Shown: piece after piece, positions 52,949 to 63,417 of the stretch
How the letters are laid out: the number at the start of each line of letters is the position of its first letter
Numbering within the stretch: the stretch's first letter is position 1
Assembly: GCA_043228905.1 (NCBI GenBank)
Contig: JBHGNT010000002.1
Span: forward strand, 26,536,001-26,600,000
Source of the DNA: Azolla caroliniana
Taxonomy: Eukaryota > Polypodiophyta
Length of the DNA stretch: 64,000 nt
Reading direction: 5' to 3'
Made by a program: the position numbers and the translations under genes
Notes under the pieces: model-generated
Told to the model about the DNA's origin: nothing
Databases searched by the model: none
What the model saw: the letters and a program-made list of their open reading frames with translations, nothing else

Positions 52949-53593
52949 TGTGGAGGTATTCCTCGCGGATGCGTGGAATGAGGTGGGACCTCGGGGGTCT
53001 TGTATCGAAGAGCAAGAGAGAAAGGAGAAGGGAAGGGACCCACTACGTGCGAGCGTAGATCCACAGGGACACGGCCCTTCGACACGAAGACGCAAGCGGG
53101 GAAACCAACACAGAGAGGCACGAAGGTATGTATGTATATATTAACAGAGACAAACAACAAGAAGCACGAAGTCGGTTACAACCGAACAGGCCGGCGAACA
53201 TATGCCGATGCCTGTTCGCAACGCTCAGAAAGAAAAGAGTAGGTTGGAGGTGCTGCCGGAAGCACTCGGGCATTCCTCAGAGCAGCGCGAGCCTCCCCGA
53301 AAACCTGCACAGAAAGAAGCTACGGAGTATGGAAGAGAGAGAAGCCTTCGGCCCACAACCCGACAGCACTTCGTCCTCTCTATCAGCGATCCGTTCCTCC
53401 TCCTCGTTTCCCCCTTTTTGTAGGCAAGAAAGGAGCCGTTTCCCATTAACTCCCTTCCTACCGAATCTACCTACCTTGGATCTTCTATGTTCCTAATTCT
53501 CTCTTATGTACAACATAAGGCGTACGTGCACGAAGAGCCGGTTCCTACGCTCCGGTGCACCGATTCCACTGGTGGACGGTTTTCTTCGCGACA
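52949..53593 (-). repeat. Gypsy-C 5' LTR
   Basis: tgtggaggta to tcgcgaca. A gag-frame reading extends upstream through the primer site into this LTR (to 53160), but no ATG context supports translation there. Confidence 0.88.
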
Positions 53594-53597
53594 ACGT

Positions 53598-53857
53598 GAA
53601 GATAAAACAAGAAGCTTATATTAATTCTCCGTTAAAGTTTTACATTGTAACCGGGCCTTTATATAGGTCACCGGTGCTGCGTACAAAACGGTGGCAACCA
53701 GCACCTGTTCGGAACCGGTCCGGATCCGAATCGGCATACCGATTCCGGTCCGTCCGTTCACTACTTAATTATAATCTATTCTACTTAATTAAAATAGATT
53801 CCGAATAGTAATCCCTTTCACATTCTAGTCTTTAACTCCTTTGCCGGCCGAGTAACG
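53598..53857 (-). repeat. Gypsy-B 5' LTR, second part
   Basis: Resumes with gaagataaaac, homologous to 32090-32348; ends gagtaacg (A to G at the last base) before TSD gtgca. Confidence 0.85.
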
Positions 53858-53862
53858 GTGCA

Positions 53863-54598
53863 AACCCGTGGCTACCCCTCTCGACTGAAATCTCAAGCTC
53901 GATGTCGATTCGGGCACAACCGAGTGCGATCCGACTTAGTATCGACTATTGATCGGCAACCTAATTTATCTAACCATCACATGACCTGATCTCAGCTTTT
54001 TTGTCGGCTTTCTTAGCCAATTCATGCAGAACCCACGAAATGATCATCTCGTTAAGAGGATACTTTGGTATGTCAGTACGACGATGGATTATGGCATCAT
54101 GTATAATTCGAATATGCTTATTCGACTGAAAGGGTACACAAGCACAGACTGGGCCGGTTATAAGGCCGACTGACGATCCACTTCCGGATTTGTCTTCTCA
54201 CTCGACAACGGAGCGATCTCCTGGAGCATCAAGAAATAGCCAACAGTCACACTATCAAACACGGAGGCCGAATACAGGGGTGCGATAGTCGCCACATGCG
54301 AAGCTGTTTGGCTCAAATGCATCTTGAAGGACTTGGGCGTTCCCATTATGGATCCAATTCGCCTCTTCTGTGACAACATGAGTATCATCTACCTCGCTCG
54401 GAACCCCGTATTCCACTCGAGGACTAAACACATGGAACTGCACTACCACTTCATTCGCGAGCGCGTTCAGGTCGGCGAAATCGATCTCCAACACATCAGT
54501 ACGAACCTTCAAATTGCTAACATCTTTATGAAGGCCTTGCGAGTCGACAAGCTCGGGCAATTCACATCAGACCTTGGTCTCACAATCTCTACATTGTA
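53863..54598 (+). pseudogene. Copia-C RT end and RNase H
   Basis: After Gypsy-B: a degraded RT end, then LWYVSTTMDYGIMYN, GYTSTDWAGYKAD (first RNase H Asp), a TGA, SGFVFSLDNGAISW, a TAG where Gln is expected, SNTEAEYRGAIVATCEAVWL (catalytic Glu), CDNMSIIYLARNPVFHSRTKH (Asp; DN-S instead of DSQS), and HFIRERVQVGEIDLQHIST to LGLTISTL with a TAG end. Mostly readable, so the RNase H decayed less than gag. Confidence 0.78.
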
Positions 54599-54604
54599 GA
54601 GCTT

Positions 54605-54613
54605 GAGGGGGAG
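54605..54613 (+). other. Copia-C polypurine tract
   Basis: gagggggag seven bases after the RNase H stop; fixes the start of the 3' LTR at about 54614. Confidence 0.7.
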
Positions 54614-55076
54614 TACATCAGTCGACACAGAAGCAACTGATAAGCGGCCGACATGGAAGTAGCCGATTAGTTGATCGAAACCAACCAGACTAGTCAAAGC
54701 ATGATGGCATGAAGCCGAAAACCTGAACAACCCAGTTCGAGAATTACGAAAGCCAGAAGCCCGACCTCGAAGACTGAACCGAAACAACTTTTCGACAGAT
54801 GGAAGTTGTGTTCGAAGGGGCGTTTTGAGAGTCGAACTCAACTTCCCATAGAGATAGGTTTCACACTAGGGCACACTAGCCCATGGACATACCATGCTAG
54901 TTTTGTAAATAGTTGAAAGGGCACTTGCCCTAGCCTACTTGGTACTTAAACCAACCTTTTTGTAACTTAGTAATTGTTGGATGTAATATACAATTTCTTA
55001 TTATAGTTCTCTCTCTCTCTCTCTAATTCTCTCTCTTGTCTCACATGCGCGCGCACGCGCACGCGCACACACACAT
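54614..55076 (+). repeat. Copia-C 3' LTR, right end truncated
   Basis: Matches 8696-9120. Starts tacatcag where tg is expected, and is broken off in a gcgcac/cacaca tract at about 55076 where Copia-A-type sequence begins. Confidence 0.65.
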
Positions 55077-55225
55077 ATTGAAGTAGTCGAGGACACACCT
55101 AATATAGTCGGATTGGGACAGAAACAATTGTCTTTGATTTTGATTTCGACTAATCTTCATGCTAAGAATGTGTCTTGCCGGACTGAGGTCCTTCATGGAA
55201 AACTTCAACTGCAGTTGCGAAAACC
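55077..55225 (-). pseudogene. Copia-A-type RT fragment
   Basis: The minus-strand frame reads LQLKFSMKDLSPARHILSMK and RQLFLSQSDYIRCVL, matching RLKFAMKDLGPARHILGMKI and HLFLSQTDYIGRVL of Copia-A (around 24110-24210). About 150 bp, no LTR, truncated on both sides. Confidence 0.75.
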
Positions 55226-55259
55226 GGCTAGAAGCGGAATCGGCGAAGCAGGGCGCATG

Positions 55260-55850
55260 AACCGGCCCTACACTTTTCCACACCAATTAATACCTTGTAC
55301 ATAACTAGGAGTAGGACGATGGATGTGATGCATTGAATGTGTAGGAAATCAAAGAGTATCTCTGTCCGAAAGGATAGAGAATAAATTGATGAAAACGAGG
55401 GTGCAACGGCCTGCCTCGACAACCTATAAAAGGGAAGGAAGAAGGCGGATGAAGGGATTGCATTTTAGGAGCAAGGAGGAAGCGTTGTTGGACTGGGACC
55501 GAGCTCTCTCCTCCATCGTTCGTCATTCTCTGCAGGATATCAAACTGAGTTGCCTCTGCTTCATGGACAACCCGTGTGCTTCCGGTAGAGGCTCCACAAT
55601 GCAGTCGGGTTGTGTGTGTGCATGAGCACCATGTGCGTGTGTGTGTGTTAGGCTGAGTTGGGCCTGTTGCCGGCTTGCCGGTTGTAATTGTTATTGATTT
55701 TGTAATTAAGACTTTGTTCTCTCTCTCTTCCTCCCTCGGGGTTCCTGCAAGCTGTGCTCTCTCTCTCTCTCTCTTCTTCCTCACGCTCCTTGGTTTAAGG
55801 CCCCTGCGGTCCCGCCTCTTTCCACACGCGAAGAGCGTAACAACTCGACA
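55260..55850 (+). repeat. Gypsy-D 5' LTR (left end uncertain)
   Basis: Ends ctcgaca four bases before the primer site, as in Gypsy-A and C. A TATA box ctataaaag lies at about 55424-55432, with CT-rich tracts downstream (55738-55790). The left edge could not be fixed because no second LTR is in the window; little of it resembles the Gypsy-A LTR, so it is a third LTR variant. Confidence 0.55.
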
Positions 55851-55854
55851 TATT

Positions 55855-55872
55855 TGGTGAACCCGATGTGAA
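55855..55872 (+). other. Gypsy-D primer-binding site matching tRNA-Trp
   Basis: TGGTGAACCCGATGTGAA, one transition from the Gypsy-A/C site. Confidence 0.78.
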
Positions 55873-55894
55873 ACAAGCGGCAAAGGAGTGAAGG

Positions 55895-56582
55895 TTGAGG
55901 GGATTCGAGCTTGCTGAAGCTATGGCCGTAGCCGTCAACCGGCTAGTGAGTGGTCGCAAGGGAATGGGTGCCCTCGACAGGGCCATTGAGTCGATCGTCG
56001 GCACCATAGGTCGATTCGATGGGAAGAATGGCACGGGCTACTTGGAGGCCTACCGAGCCGAAATGATCATGAGGGATATCTCGGTGGACAGGTGGCTGTC
56101 TGGATTCCCTTGAGTGGTGACGCCGAGCATCCACGCAGAGGTGCTCAAGGTGTTGGCCGGATGCCAGACTTGGGAGGAGTTCGAGTTGCGGCTCCTCGAG
56201 ATTTATGGGTTCGATGACTCGCTTCAGCTGTTGAAGCAAGACTTCATGGCGTGGGTTGAGAGCCCTGGAAAGGAGAGGAACACGTTGGCGCTCCTCCAGG
56301 AGTTCGAAAAACGGTTTGCACAGCTGTCAACGCTGGACCGGACCGTACTCGACACAAGCCGGGTATTACTATTCGTCAAGTCGGTGGACACCATGGACCG
56401 GGAGAAGGTGGGTCTCCTATTGGAAACGGATGAAGGGCTCACGACAGACTGGGCCATGGTAAGGAGGGTCTGCGGTCGTTTCGACAAGCGACACGATTGG
56501 AGCGACGAGGGCTCGCTAGCAACAAAGCCGGTCCCGGTGAGGGAGCTTGAGGAGCCGGTGTCGGTACCGGCTAGGAAGGAAG
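55895..56582 (+). pseudogene. Gypsy-D Gag, first part
   Basis: The frame starts RGFELAEAMAVAVNRLVSGR; the Met that starts Gypsy-A Gag is TTG here (55895) and the nearest ATG is 55922. A TGA at 56111 replaces the Arg of FPRV (CGA to TGA). Then HAEVLKVLAGCQTWEEFELR, FMAWVESPGKERN, LSTLDRTVLDTSRVLLFVKS and VCGRFDKRHDW, and an interruption at ARKE by Copia-F. Confidence 0.83.
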
Positions 56583-57244
56583 TGACAAGAATTACATGCT
56601 CCGATGAACACCGCTCGGCCACAACTGAGCTTAGAATCATACACAGAAAACGGGAAATGAAACACACGCCTCAAAGGAGAGAAGAGTACACAGGATGTTT
56701 AACGTGGAAAACCCTGAGAGGGAAAAACCACGGGAGTCCACAAACTCCAAACTATCAGTATATAAGAATGTACAATGGTGGAGCACCGAGGCAACGACCT
56801 CGAGCTTGCTATCTTCGCCACAGTCGGCGGTTACAACAGAGATACGAAACCTTCGTCTCTTTCTCTCTCTCTCTCTCTCACTTTGTACACTGTTACGCGC
56901 TCTCTCTTCTTGCACCAACAAGAATGACAACAACTCTTATAATAAGTTTGCCCTAAGTCATATTTATACTAATATGACTTTTCGGCTATTTACAAATATA
57001 GCCTCGATGGACTCTCAAAAACATATTTACGAATATGTCTCTTCATCCGGTGAGCACTCCTCACCGGGCCTGCATCATCCGGCGCTTGCCGGGTACTTGC
57101 CATCTGGTTCTCACCGGGTCTTCCGTTTCCGGGTACTCCTCATCCGGTTCTCACCGGGTCTGCACCATCCGATTCTCCGTAGCCGAGTTTGCTCATTAGC
57201 ACTGTTCTTCTCCCTTCCCATCCCGAGGGACCTGTCTCCCAACA
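56583..57244 (-). repeat. Copia-F 3' LTR
   Basis: tgacaagaat to tctcccaaca. TATA box in AAGTCATAT-ttatacta-ATATGACTT near 56956-56981. Confidence 0.9.
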
Positions 57245-57254
57245 AACTCCCCCT

Positions 57255-60188
57255 TCACTCTGGCATGGGGTGTCTTACTAGTCCGATCCGCTTCCGGCAT
57301 GCATCCAGCTTGTCGGGTATCAGTACTTTGGTCAGCATATCTGACCCGTTCTCGGCAGTGTGGATCTTCGTTAGCGCGAACTCCTGGTCATTTACTCTTT
57401 CCCGGATCCAATGATACCTTCGCTGGATATGCTTCGTCCGGGAATGGTAGGCCGCATTCTTAGCAAGGTGGATGGCACTTTGACTGTCGCAATAGAGCCG
57501 GTATTCATCTTGCTGGATATCGAGCTCTCCGATGAAGTCCTTCATCCATAATATTTCCTTGCCGGCTTCCACAATTGCCATGTACTCTGCCGTACTCCGC
57601 CTTCGTAGTTGACAACACAACCGTCTTCTGCAGCCTCGACTGCCACGAAACAGCTCCCCCTGCTTATGTCATTACATACTCGGATGTAGACCGACTGGTA
57701 TCCACATCAGCCGACATGTCTGAATCGGTAAAACCGTCAAGTTGAGGTTTTCCGGAGCCGAATCGGAGACACATGTTCGAAGTGCCCTTCAAGTACCGGA
57801 GTATCCATTTGACTGCGTTCCAGTGCTCCTTGCCAGGATTGCTCATAAACCAGCTCACCACTCCGACTGCGTATCCTATATCCGGTCGGGTACACACCAT
57901 TGCGTACATTAAGCTCTTGACGGCAGAGGCATATGGAACCTTTATCATATCAGCCTTCTCTGCTTTCGTCTTCAGGCTTTGCTTACCGGATAACCTGCAG
58001 TTTGCCGGAAGTGTCGATCCGATCGGTTTCGCTTCTAACATGGTAAACCGCTGAAGCACCTTTGTCACGTATTTCTCCTGTGACAGCCACAGTTGCTTCG
58101 TTGGCCGGTTCCGGATGATATGCATCCCCAACATCTGTCTTGCGGGACCCAAGTTTTTCATCGCGAAGGTTCGGTTGAGAGCCTTCTTCAACATCCGTAT
58201 TTTGGCTTGGTCCCGTCCGACGATCAACATGTCGTCCACGTACAGGAGGAGTATTAGGAAGTCGCCTCCTTTGAACTTCTTCACAAGCATGCAGTGATTG
58301 GCCTGCGTCTTGTGGTACCCTTGATCGGTCATGAAGGAGTGGAATTTCCGGTACCATTGTCGGGGAGCCTGCTTCAGTCCGTACAGGATCTTCTTCAACC
58401 GGCATACAAGGTGCTCCTTCCCCTTCTCCACGAATCCTTCTGGTTGCTGCATGTAGATCTCCTCTTCGAGGTCACCGTGAAGGAATGCCGTCTTCACGTC
58501 TAGCTGCTCTACCTCGAGGTCCATGCTTGCCGCTATACTCAACACCGTCCGGATGGAGGTCATCTTCACTACCGGGGCAAATATCTCGTCGAAGACCACA
58601 CCCTTCTTCTGCTGGAACCCCTTCACCACGATCCTGGCTTTGTATCTCGGGGGGTTGCCGGCATCTCCCGGTTTCAACTTGTACACCCACTTGTTCCGGA
58701 GTGCCCACTTTCCTTTCGGCAACTCCACCAATTCGTACGTATGGTTCTCATCCAGGGAATCCATTTCATCCTTCATGGCACTTAACCATTTTCGGCTGTG
58801 CGTGTCATCTTTCGTTTCTTGGAAGCTTTCTGGCTCCCTCTCATTGGTTAGTAGCACGTGCTCTGCATCCGGAAATCTCCGGGGGGGCCTTCTCTCTCTG
58901 AGAGGATATCTCCGTCTTTGGGCTTCGGTAACCGACTCCTCCATTTGCTCTTCATCCGAATCCCATTCGGGGCCTTGGCCGGTTCCGGTTTCGGCTTCCT
59001 CTACTTCTTCTTCTGCCGGTTCGGTATCCTCACCGTAACCGACTGGTTCCTCAAGTGCTAACCGGTCTCTTGCTGGTTGGGTCTGTTCATCATAGAATCG
59101 ATCCTTACAGGTCGACTCGGAGTTCATTATCTTCTTCTCTGACTTCCAGTCGGTGAGCGTCTTGTCCTCCATGAAGATAATATCTCGACTCCGGAATACC
59201 TTCTTGTCGACTAGGTCCCACACTCGGTAGCCGAACTCATCGTCGCCTTAACGGAGGAATATGCATGGTCGAGTCTTTGGATCTAACTTTCCTCTCCGGT
59301 CCTTAGCTACATGCACATACGCGAGACACCCGAACACCTTTAGATGCCGGTAGGACACCTCCTTACCGGTCCAAACTCTTTGTGGCGTGTCTCCGTCCAA
59401 GGGTACTGAGAGTGATCTATTTATCACATACGTCGCTGTCGATAGCGCCTCAGCACAGAACGTCTTGGGTAATTTTGCATGTGCCAGCATACTCCGGACC
59501 CTCTCCATTATGGTCCGGTTCATCCTCTCGGCCAACCCATTTAGTTCCGGCGTCTTCGGCACAGTAAATTCGAGCTGGATTCCCTTCGAGTGATAGTACT
59601 CCTCGAACTGCCCCCGGTATTCACCTCCGTTATCTGCTCGAACCGCCTTCAGCTTCCGGCCGGTCTCTCTTTCCACTCTCGCGTGGAGCTCTTTGAAGAC
59701 GGATAGCACCTGATCCTTTGTCTTCAGCGGTGTGGCCCACAGCTTTTGGCTGTGGTCATCTATGAACATCATGAAGTACTACGATCCGGCATGTGACTTC
59801 GTATCCACTTGACATACATCAGTATGCACCAACTCCAATGGTGCATTACGTCTCATTGGTGGCCTCGATCGGAAGGAGGTCCGGTTTTGTTTACCGGCCA
59901 GACAATTAGTGCACTTCTCCAAGTGCACGTTCTTCATTGGAATGAGGTTGTCGTCTGCAAGCCTCTTCATCCCCTTCTCGCTCATGTGGCACAGTCTCTT
60001 GTGCCACAGCTCACCGGCAGTGTTGGATGCCACGTTCACATCAGGTACAACGTGTTGACCTTCCGGGCCCGAGCCACAATCAGGCTCCCTTTGCTGAACT
60101 TCATAACACCGTTCCGGATGCAACCCGTGTAGCCTTCATCATCTAGCCGATCGGCTGATATCAGGTTCAGACGAACCTCCGGAACGTG
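57255..60188 (-). pseudogene. Copia-F Pol: integrase, RT, RNase H
   Basis: Pre-integrase LWHKRLCHMSEKGMKRLADD, integrase HTDVCQVDTKSHAGS then TAG (Gln in relatives) at 59779, ADNGGEYRGQFEEY and RMNRTIMERVRSML intact, FLR-stop (TAA near 59249), then 519 open residues 59223-57664 with RT (YVDD near 58228) and RNase H start; TAA near 57664; RNase H end 57255-57620 with YCDSQSAIHLAKNAAYHSRT. Other lesions: a deletion of about 25 nt near 60040 (relatives have NARLCPEE there) and a 10-bp tandem duplication (gtactctgcc, gtactccgcc) near 57580-57600, both shifting the frame. Confidence 0.85.
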
Positions 60189-61286
60189 TCAGACATCCTT
60201 CAGCAGCAGCTTGTATCTGGTTGGTGTTGTCAGCCACACGTCTCCTATGCCAACAATTCGGCATGTACCTTCATTCCCCATCCGGACACAGTCGTGATCA
60301 CCGGCTGAGTAGGATGAGAAGCACTTTCGGTCCGGGGTAAGGTGGAACGACGCTCCGGAGTCAACCACCCAGGTCATCTCTTCGTCGACAAGGTTTATCT
60401 CACTCTCCTCGGTGATGAGCATCAACTCTTCTTCACTTGCCGCGATTGCCGTCGTTCCCTTTCGGTCCGGTCCCCTCCGATCTTTACCGTTCTGGTCTGG
60501 TGTCCGCTTAGAATCGGTACCGTCAGTTTCCTTGTCTTTTCGGAAATGCCGATAGTTCTTCTGGAAGTGTCCCGACTTGCCACAATAGAAGCAAGTAGGC
60601 CTCCCCCTTGACTTTGACCGTGTCCCCGACTTTTCCCTGTTCTGGGGACTACGGTTTCTATGTCTTCCGCGTTCCGATTCGGTAAGGAGCGCTTTGGAGT
60701 CGGAGATTGTATCCTTATCTTTCCGACGCGCCTCCTCATCTAGCAAGCTCGACTTCACTCTTGCTAGGGATAACCGTTTCCCTTCCGGCTCGGCGTTGCC
60801 CAAGGTGACAACCAACATCTCCCAACTATCTGGGAGGGAACCGAGCAAGAGCAACCCTAGTACCTCATCGGTGAGAGGTACTTCCAATGAAGTTGCGTAG
60901 TGGATTAGCCCCTGGAAGGCATTCATGTGCTCCGCCATGTTGGAGCCATCTTGGTACCGGAGTCTTACTAGCTTCCGGAATACCAAAATCTGATTAACAA
61001 CATTTTTGTTTTGAAACATAATGCTGATCTTCTCCCAGAGCTCATGAGCCTTGCTCTCTTCATTGAAGTTGTTGTATAGGCTCATGTCGATGAAGCACCG
61101 TATATACGCCGTTGTCTTCATGTGCATCACCTCCCATATCGTGGCGTCGATTTTATCCGGTCTCTTGTCCCCGAACTGAACCGGCAACCAAAGATCTTTA
61201 ACCACGAGCATGTCCCTCATCTTCGACTTCCACACCGAATAGTTGGAGCCGGTGAGCTTGAACATGCCTCCCAACGAATCGTCCAT
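60189..61286 (-). pseudogene. Copia-F Gag-protease, chimeric
   Basis: The ATG at 61284-61286 (MDDSLGGMFKLTGSNYSVWK) corresponds to the Copia-E start by position. Residues to about 180 (WKSKMRDMLVVKDLWLPVQF, FQNKNVVNQILVFRKLVRLR) differ strongly from B/E Gag, while from EEARRKDKDTISDSKALLTE on the two are near-identical. The knuckle CFYCGKSGHFQKNY has Tyr in place of the last Cys. Protease WVVDSGASFHLT near 60360. Ends at a TGA (CGA in relatives) at 60189. Confidence 0.85.
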
Positions 61287-61301
61287 TTTCTGTGTCATTT
61301 C

Positions 61302-61313
61302 ACTCTGATACCA
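61302..61313 (-). other. Copia-F primer-binding site (initiator tRNA-Met)
   Basis: Element strand TGGTATCAGAGT: eleven of twelve bases as in the other copia elements. Confidence 0.8.
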
Positions 61314-61316
61314 ATT

Positions 61317-61967
61317 TGACAAGAATTACACACTCCGATGAACACCGCTCAGCCACAACCGAGCTTAGAATCATACACAGAAAACGGGAAATGAAACACA
61401 CGACTCAAAGGCGAGAAGAGTAAACAGTATGTTTAACGTGGAAAACCTTGAGAGGGAAAAACCACGGGAGTCCACATACTCCAAACTATTAGTATATAAG
61501 AATGTACAATGGTGGAGCACCGAGGCAACGACCTCGAGCTTGCAATCTTCGCCACAGTCGGTGGTTACAACAGAGATACAAAACCTTCGTCTCTTTCTCT
61601 CTCTCTCTCTCACTTTGTACACTGTTATGCGCTCTCTCTTCTTGCACCAACAAGAATGACAACAACTCTTACAATAAGTTTTCCCTAAGTCATATTTATA
61701 CTATTATGACTTTTTGGCTATTTACAAATATAGCCTCGATGGACTCTCAGAAACATATTTATGAATATGTCTCTTCATCTGGTGAGCACTCCTCACCGGG
61801 CCTGCATCATCCGACGCTTGCCGGGTACTTGCCATCCGGTTCTCACCGGGTCTGCACCATCCGGCTCTCCGTAGCCGGGTTCTCCTCATCCGGTTTCGGC
61901 CTCGACCGAGTTTGCTCATTAGAACTGTTCTTCTCCCTTCCCATCCGGAGGGACTTGTTTCCCAACA
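61317..61967 (-). repeat. Copia-F 5' LTR
   Basis: 651 bp, tgacaagaat to tttcccaaca; TSD ggaag follows. TATA region near 61685-61711. Confidence 0.9.
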
Positions 61968-61972
61968 GGAAG

Positions 61973-63045
61973 AAACTCAGAGTTGGCTTGAGATGGGCTG
62001 AACCCCGAGTGGAGTGGTCAAAGGTCCCTCCGGAGGCGCAGCTCTAGAAGAGTTGTCGCAGATGGTGCGAGATCTCCAAATCACAAAGGCCTAGACGGAC
62101 AACGGTGAACAGTCTCGTGACCGAAGGCCGCTGGCGGGGCAACGGTGCATGTGGTGCGACGCGGTCGGCCACATCCGGAAAGAATGCGCGGGTTTCGCCG
62201 AGGCACTCAAGACCAACATGGTGTACCTCTGGAACGGGCGGGTGCACGCGATCGAGACCCAGAAAGCCCTAGAGTTGAATGCGGGGCGTGACGGAATGAA
62301 GCGGTTGATGGAAGAGGCCGCGACACGACATGCAGAGGCCGTTAACTACTCGGCATCGGCGGGAATTCGGGTCGGGGGCGATGAGGCCAGGAAAGCGAAG
62401 GACTCTGGATTCTGGTCGCTGGTGCTAAAGGGTCTCTCCGGAGTACGACTGAAGAAGGAAGAGGCAAACCGTGCGGAACAACGGATCCGGGAGGTTACCG
62501 GATGGGACGACCTGGTGGAAGAAAAGACTGGCTTCGTGGTAGCCGCATGCCAGAGCCACGAGGTTCTGGTAGAAGACAAGCACGCGGGAAAGGCCGGAGG
62601 GGGCGGCCCCTCGCAACGGTATGAGACCCGGTTCGGACCGAAGCCGAATGAGGCCGCCAATGCCAGCACACCGGAGAAGAAGAAGCAGGCCGGTTTTCGG
62701 CTGAGCACCGAAATCGAACGAACAACGAACCTGTGGAAGGTCCTGGAAGAGAGAATCCTCGACATCAAGGTCGAGTTGTCGTTATGGGAGGTGCTAGGGA
62801 TCGCCAAGAAGGAGTTCCACGACTCCATCGTGGACTTGGTGAAGCGGAAGAGGCTCTCGACGGAGCCGGAACCGGAGAGGCCGGTGGAAGTGCGGACGAT
62901 GCACTTAGAAGACACGACCCTAGAGGATGAGTTGGCGGAAAGCCACTACGCGAAGCCACATTGGGCTAGGGCCACTACAGAAACCCCTGTTCGGATCGGC
63001 GACATCCAGGAGCCGGTGGTGGCATTGGTAGACCATGGTTCGTAG
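61973..63045 (+). pseudogene. Gypsy-D Gag, second part, and start of protease
   Basis: Resumes after Copia-F. TGA near 62009 and TAG near 62092 precede a clean 298-residue stretch from 62149: knuckle CMWCDAVGHIRKEC, YLWNGRVHAIETQKALELNA, NYSASAGIRVGGDEARKAKD, DSIVDLVKRKRLSTEPEPER and ALVDHGS, where a TAG (63043-63045) replaces the next Glu. Confidence 0.85.
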
Positions 63046-63417
63046 ATCAACCTGATGTCGATGGACTTCTATAAAAAGGGGAAATGGCCGATCAACACCA
63101 AGCATGGGTGGAAGATACGTGCGGCGACGCGCGCGATAGAGGAGCTGCATGGTGCGTGCCCGAACGTAAGCGTGAAGATCGACGACGTCGAGATAGATCA
63201 ACATTTCTTCGTGCAGGAGACTTCCTCGCACCCGGTAATTCTCGGCGAACCGTACATTATGGCAACACGCATGGAGATGAAGGTATTGGACAACGGTTCG
63301 GCGTATGCGCGCGTCAGGAGCCAAGACGGTCGACATTCTGTCCAATTCATGACAGTGCGACCCAACCACGAGAGGAACTGCGAGACCCTCGGCGGCGATA
63401 GCCGAGGGGATTTTTAG
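63046..63417 (+). pseudogene. Gypsy-D protease, remainder
   Basis: INLMSMDFYKKGKWPINTKH, KIDDVEIDQHFFVQETSSHP, VILGEPYIMATRME and SQDGRHSVQFMTVRPNHERN, ending SRGDF then TAG at 63415, with the conserved gatttttag context for the shift into pol. Confidence 0.85.

Larger units (their letters stand above)
41248..53593 (-). mobile_element. Gypsy-C: relative of Gypsy-A, minus strand, decayed
   Basis: LTRs of 645 bp at 41248-41892 and 52949-53593. Same plan as Gypsy-A: tRNA-Trp primer site, gag-PR, -1 shift, pol without chromodomain, purine tract ggtgggggtgga. LTRs are 165 bp shorter than in Gypsy-A, share its first and last sequences, and differ between themselves at about 15 sites. Interrupted in integrase by Copia-E (TSD gatcg). 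Coding frames carry several stops. Confidence 0.9.
31900..53857 (-). mobile_element. Gypsy-B: deleted Tat-like Ty3/gypsy element, minus strand
   Basis: LTRs of 449-450 bp: 3' LTR 31900-32348; 5' LTR 41058-41247 plus 53598-53857, split by Gypsy-C. TSD gtgca at 31895-31899 and 53858-53862. On the minus strand: gag (40126-41002), then Copia-D with a deletion, RNase H (36231-36806), integrase C-terminal part (35573-36300), then a long accessory frame (32402-35189). RT and the integrase catalytic core are gone. LTRs differ at many sites (at least about 15 by eye), so it is older than A, B and E. An extra frame after integrase is known for Tat and Athila groups. Confidence 0.82.
8696..55076 (+). 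mobile_element. Copia-C: old Ty1/copia element hosting the whole nest
   Basis: The outermost element. LTR remnants at 8696-9180 and 54614-55076 match each other; tRNA-Met primer site at 9181. Internal pieces in order on the plus strand: gag (9317-9916), gag end, protease and pre-integrase (28191-29149), integrase (29556-29960), RT (31590-31899), RT end and RNase H (53863-54598). Interruptions: Copia-A with TSD ttaga, a solo LTR with TSD gagag, a chromovirus fragment with an associated loss of sequence between integrase and RT, and Gypsy-B with TSD gtgca. Both outer ends are degraded, so no TSD of its own is found. All coding parts carry stops and frameshifts. Confidence 0.8.
56583..61967 (-). 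mobile_element. Copia-F: Tnt1-like element with a different gag, minus strand
   Basis: LTRs 56583-57244 (662 bp) and 61317-61967 (651 bp); TSD ggaag at 56578-56582 and 61968-61972; primer site for tRNA-Met; purine tract. Pol is very close to Copia-D and near to B/E, but the first two thirds of Gag are of another type. Carries several stops, a 25-nt deletion and a 10-bp duplication. Confidence 0.92.

Noticed and set aside
51265-53160. Gypsy-C gag starting far upstream inside the LTR
   Set aside because: The open frame through the primer site and LTR has no supported start; the conserved Met (MRGSDL) at 52905 is shared with Gypsy-A.
55260-55890. A separate host promoter and gene start near the TATA box at 55424
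   Set aside because: The sequence ends in a tRNA-Trp primer site and Gypsy-D gag, so it is an LTR promoter.
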